Source: Nitrospiria bacterium (lineage in GTDB: Bacteria > Nitrospirota > Nitrospiria > DASWJH01). From it: 45,615 nt of DNA. The notes under the pieces are model-generated. The model was not told the origin of the DNA and ran no database searches. It saw only the letters and a list, made by a program, of their open reading frames with translations. The DNA lies in the NCBI GenBank assembly GCA_036397255.1, contig DASWJH010000046.1, forward strand, positions 69,020-114,634, written 5' to 3'. Below, piece after piece: positions 17,707-27,071 of this stretch. The translations under genes and the position numbers were made by a program. How positions within the stretch are numbered: position 1 is the stretch's first letter; the number at the start of each line of letters is the position of its first letter.

Positions 17707-19098
17707 ATGACCCATAATAAATTCCCCTACTTCAAAGCCAAAGTGAGAAATGTATTTTTACCTCTCCTTTTTTTTGGTTTTACTTTCTTTCCTTTTCCGA
17801 CTCTTTCATATGCAGATCAAAGCGGGACCGTGCTTTTGGGGCAAATTGAGAATGTTTTTACGGAAATTGCCGATACCGTTACTCCAGCGGTGGTCAATAT
17901 TTCCCCTTTAACCGATGGACCGGAATCTCTTTCCCAATCCCCCAGGAGGCATCCGGATGCCCCAGGAAGTGGATCGGGGGTCATCATCGACCCATCCGGA
18001 TTTATCGTCACTAATAAACATGTGGTGGGAGATGCTACTTCGGTGAGCGTAGGATTATCCGATCGAAGTAGGTTTACCGGAAAGGTAATTGGAAGGGATA
18101 CCGATACAGACATTGCCGTTGTAAAAATTTCTGGAAATCACAATTTCCCGTTCGTTCCTTTAGGAAACTCCGACAAACTTAAAGTTGGCCAGTGGGTCAT
18201 TGCCGTGGGTAACCCTTTCGGCCTTGACCGAACCGTTACCGTTGGCATAATCAGCGGATTGGGGCGAGAGCAAGTAAACCTCACCCGATTTGAAAATTTT
18301 ATTCAAACCGACGCATCCATCAACCCCGGAAACAGTGGGGGTCCCCTCTTCAATATACAGGGGGAGGTGGTCGGCATTAATACGGCTATCATCAACTTTG
18401 CCCAGGGAATTGGTTTTGCCATTCCCTCCAATATGACGGAAAATATTGTCCGGCAACTGAGAACCACGGGAAAGGTCGCACGAGGATGGCTGGGGGTTGG
18501 TATTCAACCTCTTACCGAGGAACTTTCAAGTAAATTTGGAGCTGATGAAACGGAAGGGGTATTGGTGAATGAGATATTCGAAGGAGATCCTGCCGAGAGA
18601 GGGGGAATTCAAGCGGGGGATATTATAACCAAAATCGGAGAAAAAAAGGTCACTACCCCACGAACCCTCGCTAGAATCATTGCAGGAGTTATGCCGGGCG
18701 AAAAAATTAAGATTGATGTCATCCGCAACCAAAAACATAAAATCCTATCCGTGGTTCTTGGGGAAAGAAAAGACGGGGTGGTCCCCGCCTCCAACCCTTC
18801 CCTGGAAAAGGGGCCCAATGGCATTCATATACAAGAATTAACCAAAGCCCTTTCAGAAAAATTCGGTGTGGATGCTAAGTCGGGAGTTTTGATCACTGAA
18901 ATCGATCCTGATAGCCCCGCTGCAGAAGGTGGTTTAAAGCAAGGGGACGTCATCCAAGAGATTAATCGGGAAAAGGTAGGTTCTCCAAAGGAATTTAATC
19001 AAATTTTAAAAAAAGTAAAAAAAGAGGAAGACCTTCTCTTTCGAATCATACGAGAAAATAGGGGCCTTTTTTTGGTGGTTAAACCAAGGGAGAAATAG
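17707..19098 (+). CDS. HtrA/Deg-family periplasmic serine protease, copy 1
   Basis: 463 residues. A signal peptide (FLPLLFFGFTFFPFPTLSYA) precedes a trypsin-like domain with His in IVTNKHVVGDA, Asp in RDTDTDIAVVKI and Ser in SINPGNSGGPLFN. Two PDZ domains follow (about residues 265-355 and 375-460), each ending in the GDxI-type loop (GGIQAGDIITKIGEKKV, GGLKQGDVIQEINREKV). It degrades or chaperones misfolded envelope proteins. It is followed after only three bases by a close paralogue, so both are probably one transcript. Confidence 0.94.
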   Translation: MTHNKFPYFKAKVRNVFLPLLFFGFTFFPFPTLSYADQSGTVLLGQIENVFTEIADTVTPAVVNISPLTDGPESLSQSPRRHPDAPGSGSGVIIDPSGFIVTNKHVVGDATSVSVGLSDRSRFTGKVIGRDTDTDIAVVKISGNHNFPFVPLGNSDKLKVGQWVIAVGNPFGLDRTVTVGIISGLGREQVNLTRFENFIQTDASINPGNSGGPLFNIQGEVVGINTAIINFAQGIGFAIPSNMTENIVRQLRTTGKVARGWLGVGIQPLTEELSSKFGADETEGVLVNEIFEGDPAERGGIQAGDIITKIGEKKVTTPRTLARIIAGVMPGEKIKIDVIRNQKHKILSVVLGERKDGVVPASNPSLEKGPNGIHIQELTKALSEKFGVDAKSGVLITEIDPDSPAAEGGLKQGDVIQEINREKVGSPKEFNQILKKVKKEEDLLFRIIRENRGLFLVVKPREK

Positions 19099-19101
19099 AG
19101 G

Positions 19102-20484
19102 ATGAATCAATTAAAAGAAATCAAATTAAAAACTTTTTTCCTTCTAGGAATCTGCTCTTTGATGGTTTTACTGGTTAATTCCAATGAGGCTTTTGGAAAG
19201 AAAAAAACAGAAGGGCTGGAACTTTTGGAAAAAATCCAAAGCGTTTTTGTGGATATTGCCGAACGTGTGAAACCAACGGTAGTGAACATTTCTCCCAAGG
19301 AGGGGGGTTCTTCTTCCCAAAACCGGAAAACCCCTAACGCTCCCCCATCCGGCAGCGGATCAGGAGTGATCATCGATCAGGAGGGATATATTATTACCAA
19401 CAACCATGTAGTGGGCGAAGCCATGGAGGTGGAGGTCCGGCTTTCTAACCGGAGTAAATTTGTGGGAACCGTCGTTGGTAAAGATCCCGATACTGACCTT
19501 GCGTTGATAAAAATCCAAGCCAATGAACCCCTTGCCTATGCCCCAGTGGGAAATTCCGACCAAATCAAGGTTGGCCAATGGGCCATGGCAGTAGGAAATC
19601 CTTTTGGTTTAGATCGAACCGTTACCATTGGGGTGATCAGTGGCATCGGACGGGAAGGAGTCAATTTGGCCCGGTATGAAAATTTCATACAGACTGACGC
19701 CTCCATTAACCCAGGGAACAGTGGGGGACCACTTTTCAATCTTAAGGGAGAGGTCATTGGAATCAATACCGCAATCATCAACTTTGCACAAGGAATTGGT
19801 TTTGCCATCCCCTCTAATATGGCTAAAAAGATTTCCACTCAATTGAAGGAAAGCGGAAAAGTGATTCGGGGATGGTTGGGAATTGGGATTCAGCCATTGA
19901 CGGAAGAATTGGCCTCAAATTTTGGGGTAGAAGAAAGTGAAGGGGTCTTGGTCAATGAAGTATTTGACGGGGACCCTGCTTTTCAAGCGGGAGTAAAACC
20001 CGGTGATATTATTATCGGGATAAATGGAAAAGTCGTCAATACTCCCAGTAGTCTCTCAAGGATGATTGCTGGAATCGCCCCTGGTGAAAAAATTGAAATT
20101 GAGGTAATACGGGATCAAAAAAAGGAAGTTTTAAAGGCCACATTGATTGAACGAAAAGACCAGGCCACCTTAGCAGCCATTCCCCCAAAACCGGAAAAAG
20201 ACATTGGGATTAATGTTCAGGATCTGACCAAAGATTTAGCAGAAAAATTCAAACTTAAAGAAAGCAAGGGGGCTTTAATCACACAAATTGAGCCCGACAG
20301 TCCTGCCGATAAAGGGGGTTTAAAAGAGGGAGATCTTGTCCGGGAAGTCAACCGCACTATGATTGAAAACTCCGATGACTTTTACCGTGCCATGGATTCC
20401 ACAAAAAAGGGAGAGAATGTTCTCTTAAGAATTCTAAGGGAAGACCGGGCATTTTTTCAGATTATAAAAACCAAAGAGGAATAA
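19102..20484 (+). CDS. HtrA/Deg-family periplasmic serine protease, copy 2
   Basis: 460 residues with the same plan as its upstream neighbour: signal peptide (FFLLGICSLMVLLVNSNEAFG), protease domain with His in IITNNHVVGEA, Asp in DPDTDLALIKI and Ser in SINPGNSGGPLFN, then two PDZ domains (AGVKPGDIIIGINGKVV and GGLKEGDLVREVNRTMI). Whole stretches such as GEVxGINTAIINFAQGIGFA are almost identical between the copies, while the linkers differ, so this is a tandem duplication. Both copies keep all catalytic residues. It is convergent with tesA, with one base between the stop codons. Confidence 0.94.
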   Translation: MNQLKEIKLKTFFLLGICSLMVLLVNSNEAFGKKKTEGLELLEKIQSVFVDIAERVKPTVVNISPKEGGSSSQNRKTPNAPPSGSGSGVIIDQEGYIITNNHVVGEAMEVEVRLSNRSKFVGTVVGKDPDTDLALIKIQANEPLAYAPVGNSDQIKVGQWAMAVGNPFGLDRTVTIGVISGIGREGVNLARYENFIQTDASINPGNSGGPLFNLKGEVIGINTAIINFAQGIGFAIPSNMAKKISTQLKESGKVIRGWLGIGIQPLTEELASNFGVEESEGVLVNEVFDGDPAFQAGVKPGDIIIGINGKVVNTPSSLSRMIAGIAPGEKIEIEVIRDQKKEVLKATLIERKDQATLAAIPPKPEKDIGINVQDLTKDLAEKFKLKESKGALITQIEPDSPADKGGLKEGDLVREVNRTMIENSDDFYRAMDSTKKGENVLLRILREDRAFFQIIKTKEE

Positions 20485-20485
20485 C

Positions 20486-21205
20486 CTACCTTTTGGCCAA
20501 GTAAGGGATTAAAACCGGCCAGATATTTTCAACCACTTTTTGATATCCTTTTTCCGTTGGGTGAAGGCCATCGGTTTGGGTTAGATCAGGTTCTAAAACC
20601 ACCCCCTCCAAAAAAAATGGAATTAGAGAGAGGTTGTAATTTTCAGAAAGGTCCTGGTACATTTTTTCAAACCCCCTTGTGTATTGTATACCGTAATTTC
20701 GGGGGAGTTTCATTCCCGCAAGGACAACGGTTACACCCGCCTTTTGAAACTTATCAATTATACTCCCTAAATTTTGGTAGGTCAGAGAAAGTTGAAACCC
20801 GCGGAGTCCATCGTTGGCTCCCAATTCCAGAATGACAATTTCGGGGTTATTTCTAAGAACCCAATCCACACGCCTCAATCCACCGGAAGTGGTATCTCCG
20901 CTAACACCCGCATTGACCACACGGTAGGAATACCCACTTTGATTCAGTTTTTCCTGTAAAATGGAAGGATAATTTTGTGCGGACTCCACCCCCAACCCCG
21001 CGGTAAGGCTGTTTCCAAAGGCCACCAGCGTGCGAACTTTTTTTTCAGTTTTGGGGTTTTCCTGGGGTTTTACCAAAAAAAGGGCTTCATGTTCTTCCAC
21101 AGCGGGAAGAGAATCCTTTTTTTGATCACAGCCTGTTAAACCCCAAAGAAAAAGGAGACTACAAAAAAATATTAAGGTTTGAGTTATCCTGAAGCGGTCT
21201 TTCAT
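20486..21205 (-). CDS. tesA: TesA-like SGNH arylesterase/lysophospholipase, lipoprotein
   Basis: 239 residues. The N-terminus ends in LLFLWGLTGCDQ, a good lipobox, so it is a lipoprotein rather than a soluble periplasmic enzyme as in E. coli. SGNH blocks are present: FGNSLTAGLGVE (block I, with Asn in place of the usual Asp of GDS), VNAGVSGDTTSGGLRR (II), LELGANDGLRG (III) and DGLHPTEKGYQ (V). It would hydrolyse thioesters or lysophospholipids. It diverges from an ATPase/permease pair in the same arrangement as E. coli tesA and ybbA-ybbP. Confidence 0.9.
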   Translation of the reverse strand: MKDRFRITQTLIFFCSLLFLWGLTGCDQKKDSLPAVEEHEALFLVKPQENPKTEKKVRTLVAFGNSLTAGLGVESAQNYPSILQEKLNQSGYSYRVVNAGVSGDTTSGGLRRVDWVLRNNPEIVILELGANDGLRGFQLSLTYQNLGSIIDKFQKAGVTVVLAGMKLPRNYGIQYTRGFEKMYQDLSENYNLSLIPFFLEGVVLEPDLTQTDGLHPTEKGYQKVVENIWPVLIPYLAKR

Positions 21206-21267
21206 TGTTGATCCTTTTTGTCATAGTGTATAATACTTTTTTAAAACCTTTCAAGAGCTCTATTTTT

Positions 21268-21939
21268 ATGATTAAAGTTAAGGATCTTTTCGTAAATTAT
21301 CGTTCCGGGGGAAAAAATATAACCGTCTTATCCGATATTTCATTAGAGGTGAATTCCGGGGAGGTGGTTGCCATTGTGGGCCCCTCGGGTAGCGGAAAAT
21401 CAACGCTACTTGGAATGATCGCGGGACTGGATAAACCCCATTCGGGAACAATAACCATCAATGGCCAATCCCTGGAAGATTTAAACGAGGATGATCTCGC
21501 ACTGTTCCGAAGAGATCAGGTGGGGATCATTTTCCAATCTTTCCATCTTATTCCCACCTTAACCGCACTTGAAAACGTAATGGTCCCTCTGGAAATGAGC
21601 AAAAACCTTGATGCCGCTGAAAGAGGAAAAAACCTTTTAGAGGTTGTTGGATTAAAAGAGAGAATGGATCATTATCCCGGGCAACTCTCTGGAGGAGAAC
21701 AACAACGGGTGGCCGTGGCCAGGGCTTTTGCCAACCGTCCCTTAATCCTTTTAGCCGATGAGCCTACTGGAAACTTGGATTCATCCACTGGGAATTTGGT
21801 GATTGACCAATTGGTTCAACTTCATCGTGATTTTGGAACCACCCTTCTTTTGGCCACACATGACCCCGTTCTTGCTGGGAAGGCAAAAAGGGTGGTCACC
21901 CTAAAAGATGGCAAATTGGTGACGGATCGGCAGATTTAA
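21268..21939 (+). CDS. ybbA: ABC transporter ATP-binding protein, LolD/YbbA-like
   Basis: Nucleotide-binding subunit of a MacB/LolCDE/YbbAP-type system. Walker A is [12 protein letters not shown], the Q-loop is in [16 protein letters not shown], the signature is [19 protein letters not shown], Walker B is [11 protein letters not shown] and the H-loop is LLLATHD. I chose the ATG at 21268 ([11 protein letters not shown]), typical for the family. The longer frame from 21205 overlaps the divergent tesA start. It is followed 20 bases later by its permease. Confidence 0.92.
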   Translation: MIKVKDLFVNYRSGGKNITVLSDISLEVNSGEVVAIVGPSGSGKSTLLGMIAGLDKPHSGTITINGQSLEDLNEDDLALFRRDQVGIIFQSFHLIPTLTALENVMVPLEMSKNLDAAERGKNLLEVVGLKERMDHYPGQLSGGEQQRVAVARAFANRPLILLADEPTGNLDSSTGNLVIDQLVQLHRDFGTTLLLATHDPVLAGKAKRVVTLKDGKLVTDRQI

Positions 21940-21959
21940 GGAGGGAATCGCCAAAATAT

Positions 21960-24485
21960 ATGAATTCTTTTGTATGGAAAATGGTTTTTAGGGAATTTAG
22001 GGGTGAGGGTCGCCTTTTTTTCTTTTTTCTTTTTTGCATTGCAATCGGTGTCGGTTCTTTGGTCGGAGTAAATAATGTTTCATCCAACCTCGCAACAACA
22101 CTTCAGGGAGAAGCCCGAAATCTTTTGGCCGCTGATTTGGAAATTAGAACCAACAACCACCCTCTTTCCGATAAACAGCTAAAGGAAATTCAAGAAATAG
22201 CCCCTGGAATCCATATCGGAAGGGTAACCGAACTAACGGCAATGTCCTTAAACCCGAAAAACGGGATTTCACAATTGGTGGAGTTAAAAGCCGTTGATTC
22301 AACCTATCCATTTTATGGGAGGTTGGAAACCGAACCCCCTTTAAATTCATTAAAGGAAAATCTTTCTCTACCCCAAAATGCCTTATTGATCCAGAAAGCA
22401 CTCCTTTCCCGCCTGGAACTCTCTCCAGGAGATGAAGTGAAAATAGGCCAGAACCTGTTTACCATTGGGGGAGTACTTTTAAAGGAACCGGACCGCGTGG
22501 CGGGTACCTTCAGTTTTGGTCCCCGGGTTTTAATGACACAAAAAGGGCTTGAACAAACCGAGCTCATCCAACCCGGCAGCCGGGTCCGTTACCGTTTCCG
22601 GATTAAAATCCCTTCCTTTTTGGAACTGGAACCGGTCAAAGATCAAATAAAAGTCATTTTAAATGAGGGGGAAACGGTTCGTACCTTCCAGGAAACCCAA
22701 CCCTCCATTGGGCGTTTCATAAAACGCCTTGGAATTTATTTAGGAATGATTGGTTTAATCACATTAATGGTTGGGGGAATCGGGGTTGCGAATGGTATCC
22801 GCGTCTTCCTAAAGCAAAAAATAGACACCATTGCTATTTTAAAATGTTTAGGGGGAACATCCAATCTCACCTTACAGATTTATTTTTTCCAGGTGCTGAT
22901 GTTAGGGATTGGGGGCAGCCTTCTTGGGATTGCAATCGGTTATGGAATTTCTGAATTTCTAAAATCTATCCTAGAAAAGGTAATGGAAACCCAGTTAAGG
23001 TTTACACTGCTTCCTTCATCGGCTTTTAAGGGAATGGGAATGGGGCTATTAACCACTCTCTTATTTACCCTCTTGCCTTTATTGGGAATTCAAAAAATCC
23101 CACCCTTCAAACTTTTTAGACGTGAAATCGAAGAACCGAAAGAACTTAAGATGGGCTGGGTCGGATGGGGCTCTGCGTCCTTTTTTCTCATAGGCCTGGC
23201 CATTTTGGCAATATGGCAAGCTGGTTCAGTCAAATTGGGTTTCTTGTTATTTTCCACTTTAGTGGTTTGCTTTTTGATTCTTCGTTTGGCAAGCGGGGGG
23301 CTTTTAAAACTGATCCGCACCTCACTTCGACCACATTCCATGCCAATTCGCTATGGGTTAAGCAACCTAAGTCGCCCCGGAAATCAGACCCACACAGTTA
23401 TTTTTTCAATTGGGCTTGGGGTTACTATAATTTTGGCCATTTATTTTGTGCAGTTCAGTTTGACGAATGAAATTCGTGAGAACCTTCCATCAGATGCACC
23501 CAGCCTCTTCTTTATTGATATCCAAAGGGACCAAACACAGGGGGTGGAATCTATTCTATCTAAAGAGACCTCCATCACCGCTTCCGAGCTTACACCCATT
23601 GTAAGGGCCAGGGTCCATTCAATCAATGGCACATCCATTGAAGAAATTAAAGTGGAACCCTCAAGCAACTGGTATTATTCCCGTGAATACGTGGTTACCT
23701 TTAAACAGGATCTACCCAAACACAACACCATCGAAAAGGGTGAATGGTGGACCCAAAAGGAATTAATGGAATCGCCCCTTATTTCCGTGGAAAAGGAGGC
23801 CGCGGAAGGTTTAAACATGGATGTTGGTTCAAAAATCGTTTTTGATATTCAAGGGGTGCAAGTTCCTGCAACGGTTTCCAGTATCCGCGAGGAGGATTGG
23901 GGAAGCATGACGACGAATTTTTATATGATCTTTTCCCCTGGGTCCTTAGATGGTGTTCCCTTAAATTATATTGCTACAGCCCGCCTTCCCCGGGAGGGGG
24001 AAACGGCCCTCCAGAACCAAATGGTGAGACACTTTCCAAATATCAGTACCATTAACTTGAGGGATATCTTAGACACGGTTTCTATCATGCTGGATCGGAT
24101 GGGTCAGGTAATCCGTTTTATGGCGGGTTTCAGCATTTTCGCAGGGTTGGTGGTTTTATCCAACTCTATTTCCGCCTCCCGGGTTCAGCGAATCAGGGAA
24201 ACGGCTATCTATAAAACATTGGGTGCAACCCGGCCCATGCTCCTTCAGGGTTTCGCAGTTGAATTTGTTTTGGTGGGAATGATTGCGGGGGTCATTGGGG
24301 TCACCTTATCAACATTGGTGGGTTGGATAACCGTTCATTTTATTCTTGAAATGAAGTGGCATTTTTCCATCTGGGGATTTTTTTTGGGAATCCTTTTTAC
24401 CATGGGTTTAACCCTTTTAACAGGAATTTTTTCATCCTATCGTATCCTTGGCCAAAAACCTTTACCCATTCTAAAAGCTGAATAA
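21960..24485 (+). CDS. ybbP: FtsX-like ABC transporter permease, YbbP-like
   Basis: 841 residues with two FtsX modules. It has an N-terminal helix (LFFFFLFCIAIGVGSLVGVNNV), a large periplasmic domain, and helices including IGLITLMVGGIGVANGIRVF. The repeated cytoplasmic signatures are LKCLGGTSNLTLQIYFFQV and IYKTLGATRPMLLQGFAVEF. A second periplasmic domain lies near residues 500-690. Together with the ATPase upstream it forms a mechanotransmission-type ABC system, likely acting on envelope lipids or lipoproteins. The exact cargo of YbbAP systems is not established. Confidence 0.9.
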   Translation: MNSFVWKMVFREFRGEGRLFFFFLFCIAIGVGSLVGVNNVSSNLATTLQGEARNLLAADLEIRTNNHPLSDKQLKEIQEIAPGIHIGRVTELTAMSLNPKNGISQLVELKAVDSTYPFYGRLETEPPLNSLKENLSLPQNALLIQKALLSRLELSPGDEVKIGQNLFTIGGVLLKEPDRVAGTFSFGPRVLMTQKGLEQTELIQPGSRVRYRFRIKIPSFLELEPVKDQIKVILNEGETVRTFQETQPSIGRFIKRLGIYLGMIGLITLMVGGIGVANGIRVFLKQKIDTIAILKCLGGTSNLTLQIYFFQVLMLGIGGSLLGIAIGYGISEFLKSILEKVMETQLRFTLLPSSAFKGMGMGLLTTLLFTLLPLLGIQKIPPFKLFRREIEEPKELKMGWVGWGSASFFLIGLAILAIWQAGSVKLGFLLFSTLVVCFLILRLASGGLLKLIRTSLRPHSMPIRYGLSNLSRPGNQTHTVIFSIGLGVTIILAIYFVQFSLTNEIRENLPSDAPSLFFIDIQRDQTQGVESILSKETSITASELTPIVRARVHSINGTSIEEIKVEPSSNWYYSREYVVTFKQDLPKHNTIEKGEWWTQKELMESPLISVEKEAAEGLNMDVGSKIVFDIQGVQVPATVSSIREEDWGSMTTNFYMIFSPGSLDGVPLNYIATARLPREGETALQNQMVRHFPNISTINLRDILDTVSIMLDRMGQVIRFMAGFSIFAGLVVLSNSISASRVQRIRETAIYKTLGATRPMLLQGFAVEFVLVGMIAGVIGVTLSTLVGWITVHFILEMKWHFSIWGFFLGILFTMGLTLLTGIFSSYRILGQKPLPILKAE

Positions 24486-24624
24486 ATCTCCCTCTTTTTT
24501 AAATCCTTTAACCAATAAATTTCAAATCCCAACAGTCAAACTCCCTTCTTTTTAATTTTGATAATTGTATTTTTTAATCAAACCGGGTAATGCCTGCGGG
24601 GGAATATCTTCCCGGGGAATCGGA

Positions 24625-26256
24625 TTAATGGGGGGCCCAAAAATGTTCTTCAATCGCCGTGGTCACCTTTGGGAGGGATTCCCGGTGTAAAGCCGAAATA
24701 GATATTGCTTCGTATTGAAGGCAGAGATTTTTCACTTCTACGGGGTCCCGTTGGTCTTCCTTGTTGAAAACCAATAGGCGGGGAATTGAATGCAGTTCAA
24801 GTTCAGACAAAATATTTTCAACAGAAACCATTTGATCCTCAAAATGAGGGTGGCTCACATCAACCAAATGGATCAACAAATTGGCATCCTTTAATTCATC
24901 CAAGGTTGGCCGAAACGCCCCCAGAAGGTCCGGTGGGAGTTCTTGAATAAAACCAACGGTATCTGTAATGATGATTTCCCTTTCACGGGGAAAACGCAAC
25001 CTTCTAGTGGTTGTATCCAATGTTGCAAAAAGCAAATTTTCGGTTTTGATATGGCTTCCAGTAAGGGAATTTAATAGGGTTGATTTTCCCGCATTGGTAT
25101 ACCCCACAATGGAAACAATTGGAATTCCGCTTTCAATCCTTAGGCTTTTTCTCTCCCGGCGGGCATGGCTGAGGGTTTTAAGTTCTTTTTCAAGGCGAGT
25201 AATTTTATCCATAACGCGGCGCCGGTCGATCTCCAACCGGGTCTCTCCTGGCCCTCTCCCTCCTATTCCACCCGTAAGCCTTGAAAGGGCGGTACTCCGC
25301 TCGGCAAGACGGGGCAATAAATATTTTAATTGCGCCAATTCTACCTGGACCTTTCCGTCCCGTGTGTGAGCCCTTCTGGCAAAAATATCTAAAATCAACT
25401 GGGTCCGGTCAATGACTTTGAGTTCTGTTAATTCTCCAATGGCTTTCACTTGACCAGGAGTTAAATTTTGATCAAAAATGAGGAGCGTCGCCCCTTTCTG
25501 AAGTGCAGTAATAATTAGTTCGTTCAGTTTTCCTTTTCCCATTAGATATTTCGGGTTTAGGGTTTTGGGCCGCTGAAGGACCACCTCCAATACATTGACA
25601 TTATCTGATCGGGCTAGCTCTTTTAGTTCTTCCACCGATTCCTCTTGGGCGGATCTATTTTTCATGGAAACAGAAACCAAAATCGCACGTTCACGCCTGT
25701 CCTTTAAATTGACTTGGGCCCCTAAAACCCGTTCCATTTCATCCTCTAAGGAGGAAATGAAGGCAAAAAAATCAAGGTGAAAGCGGTGAAAAGAAATCGG
25801 CCCCAAAATTTCAAAGGGCTTATTCTCTGGGTTAGGGGGAAGAAGATGGGCCACGGATATATCTCCGGGAAGCCCATTTTTTTGGACACCAATTGCAACC
25901 ATTACATCCAAACGAAGAAGGGCTAAATCGTTTAAATCGTCCTTGGTGAGGGGTTCATTTTTAAGATGGGTGTGGAGGCAGCGAACCCCTCTGAGGCGTT
26001 TTCTTCCCAACCGGTAGTCGGAGAGATCAGGAATAACAATTTCCCTTTCATTTCCGACAATAACTTTATCAACCTCACCGCCCCGGTTGACCAAAAGACC
26101 GATCTGGCGTCCAATATCCCTACTGAGTTCCGCAAGAAAACGCCCTAATTCAGGGGTTACCAATTGATCCTTAGGAACTCTACGACGCCTAAGCCGCTCG
26201 AGCCCTTTCAGTTGGCTTGCTTTTAATCCCCGGATGTTCCCGAAAAGGGTTTGAAT
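24625..26256 (-). CDS. hflX: Ribosome-associated GTPase HflX, apparent ATT start
   Basis: GTPase that splits stalled ribosomes. The HflX N-domain includes VLQRPKTLNPKYLMGKGKL and FDQNLTPGQVKAI; then come RLAERSTALSRLTGGIGGRGPGE and a coiled coil. The G domain follows, with G1 GYTNAGKSTLLN, G3 DTVGFIQELPPDL and G4 NKEDQ. Family-like sequence continues upstream of the first NTG-type start usually called (TTG at 26163): GNIRGLKASQLKGLERL, as in the long-HflX group. An in-frame TAG lies 24 bases upstream of the ATT. The only plausible start behind a Shine-Dalgarno is ATT at 26256, nine bases after AGGAGG at 26266-26271. That gives about 543 residues. Confidence 0.88.
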   Translation of the reverse strand: MQTLFGNIRGLKASQLKGLERLRRRRVPKDQLVTPELGRFLAELSRDIGRQIGLLVNRGGEVDKVIVGNEREIVIPDLSDYRLGRKRLRGVRCLHTHLKNEPLTKDDLNDLALLRLDVMVAIGVQKNGLPGDISVAHLLPPNPENKPFEILGPISFHRFHLDFFAFISSLEDEMERVLGAQVNLKDRRERAILVSVSMKNRSAQEESVEELKELARSDNVNVLEVVLQRPKTLNPKYLMGKGKLNELIITALQKGATLLIFDQNLTPGQVKAIGELTELKVIDRTQLILDIFARRAHTRDGKVQVELAQLKYLLPRLAERSTALSRLTGGIGGRGPGETRLEIDRRRVMDKITRLEKELKTLSHARRERKSLRIESGIPIVSIVGYTNAGKSTLLNSLTGSHIKTENLLFATLDTTTRRLRFPREREIIITDTVGFIQELPPDLLGAFRPTLDELKDANLLIHLVDVSHPHFEDQMVSVENILSELELHSIPRLLVFNKEDQRDPVEVKNLCLQYEAISISALHRESLPKVTTAIEEHFWAPH

Positions 26257-26265
26257 AGGAACCTG

Positions 26266-26271
26266 CCTCCT
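26266..26271 (-). promoter_or_regulatory. Ribosome binding site deciding the hflX ATT start
   Basis: On the minus strand this reads AGGAGG and is followed after nine bases by ATT-CAA-ACC. No ATG, GTG or TTG in the hflX frame lies near it, which is why the ATT at 26256 is proposed as the initiation codon. Confidence 0.6.
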
Positions 26272-26347
26272 CTTCTAATCAGTTTTTTCATTTTAGCATA
26301 ATTTCCCCGGAAAGGGATAGAAGAAGCAGATGTATGAGGAAAAGGGT

Positions 26348-26844
26348 TTAAAATTTTATAGGACAACATTCGGAACCCTTTTTCTCTTTAAAAAACGTCT
26401 TTAAACTCTCCGAACCCCTCCGGTCCTTGTTTTCAGCTATGAAAGATTTTCCTTTCTTTTCACTGATCTCTTTTAAGATGGCTTCAACAATCATTTTGGT
26501 TGGAGCTTCAGAATATTCTTTTCCCCGGTAAACCCATACCCTGCAGTTTACATTTCCCTCACAACCACAAACATGACTACAATCACCGCAGGGGTTTTCT
26601 TTGAAATCTAGGGCAATATCTTTCCCGTTGACCCCGCGTATGGTGGGGGAAGTTAAAAACCCCAGTAAACGGGCCTGTTTTAAGCTTTTGACCTGGATTT
26701 TTTTGAGCGTCAGGGAATATACCCAGAGTTTTTAATTCGGGTTGAAATTTTTCTAAGGGCCTCTTCAAGATTTTGATGGGTCCCAATACACCTTTTACAA
26801 GTGGATAAATCCAGGAATAGAAAATCAATTTTTAATTTTTTCAT
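26348..26844 (-). pseudogene. DUF2703 thioredoxin-like protein, frameshifted
   Basis: Two frames together give a DUF2703-type protein. From the ATG at 26844 the first frame reads MKKLKIDFLFLDLSTCKRC, with the redox-like CxxC, and runs to a TGA at 26712-26710. One frame over (-1), the family sequence continues with LKKIQVKSLKQARLLGFLTSP, then TIRGVNGKDIAL, CGDCSHVCGCEGNVNCRVWV and SEAPTKMIVEAILKEI, to a TAA at 26350. Adding one base (for example CCC to CCCC just before the TGA) restores one frame of about 165 codons. It may be a real pseudogene, a sequencing or assembly error in a homopolymer, or, less likely, programmed frameshifting. The product would be a cytosolic thiol/metal-binding protein. 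Confidence 0.75.
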
Positions 26845-27071
26845 TTTGTCTTTCCCTTAAGGGTTGAATATTTTTCCCTTTATATTTAAAATGACGCAGA
26901 ATTTCTAAAAAAGACGCAAAATTTTATTCAAAACTAAAAATAATATTTTTTTTAAGAAGTTATAAATATAATTTAAATTAAGACTTTAACTTTTAAAAGC
27001 AAATTAATGGGGAAAGGTTTGGTTTAATTGAGAGGTTTAAGAGAAGAATTGAAGGAAAGGAAATGACCCTT

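Noticed and set aside
26583-26828. An 81-codon minus-strand frame that could be a separate small gene.
   Set aside because: It overlaps the DUF2703 gene in a third frame; the conserved residues are in the other two frames.
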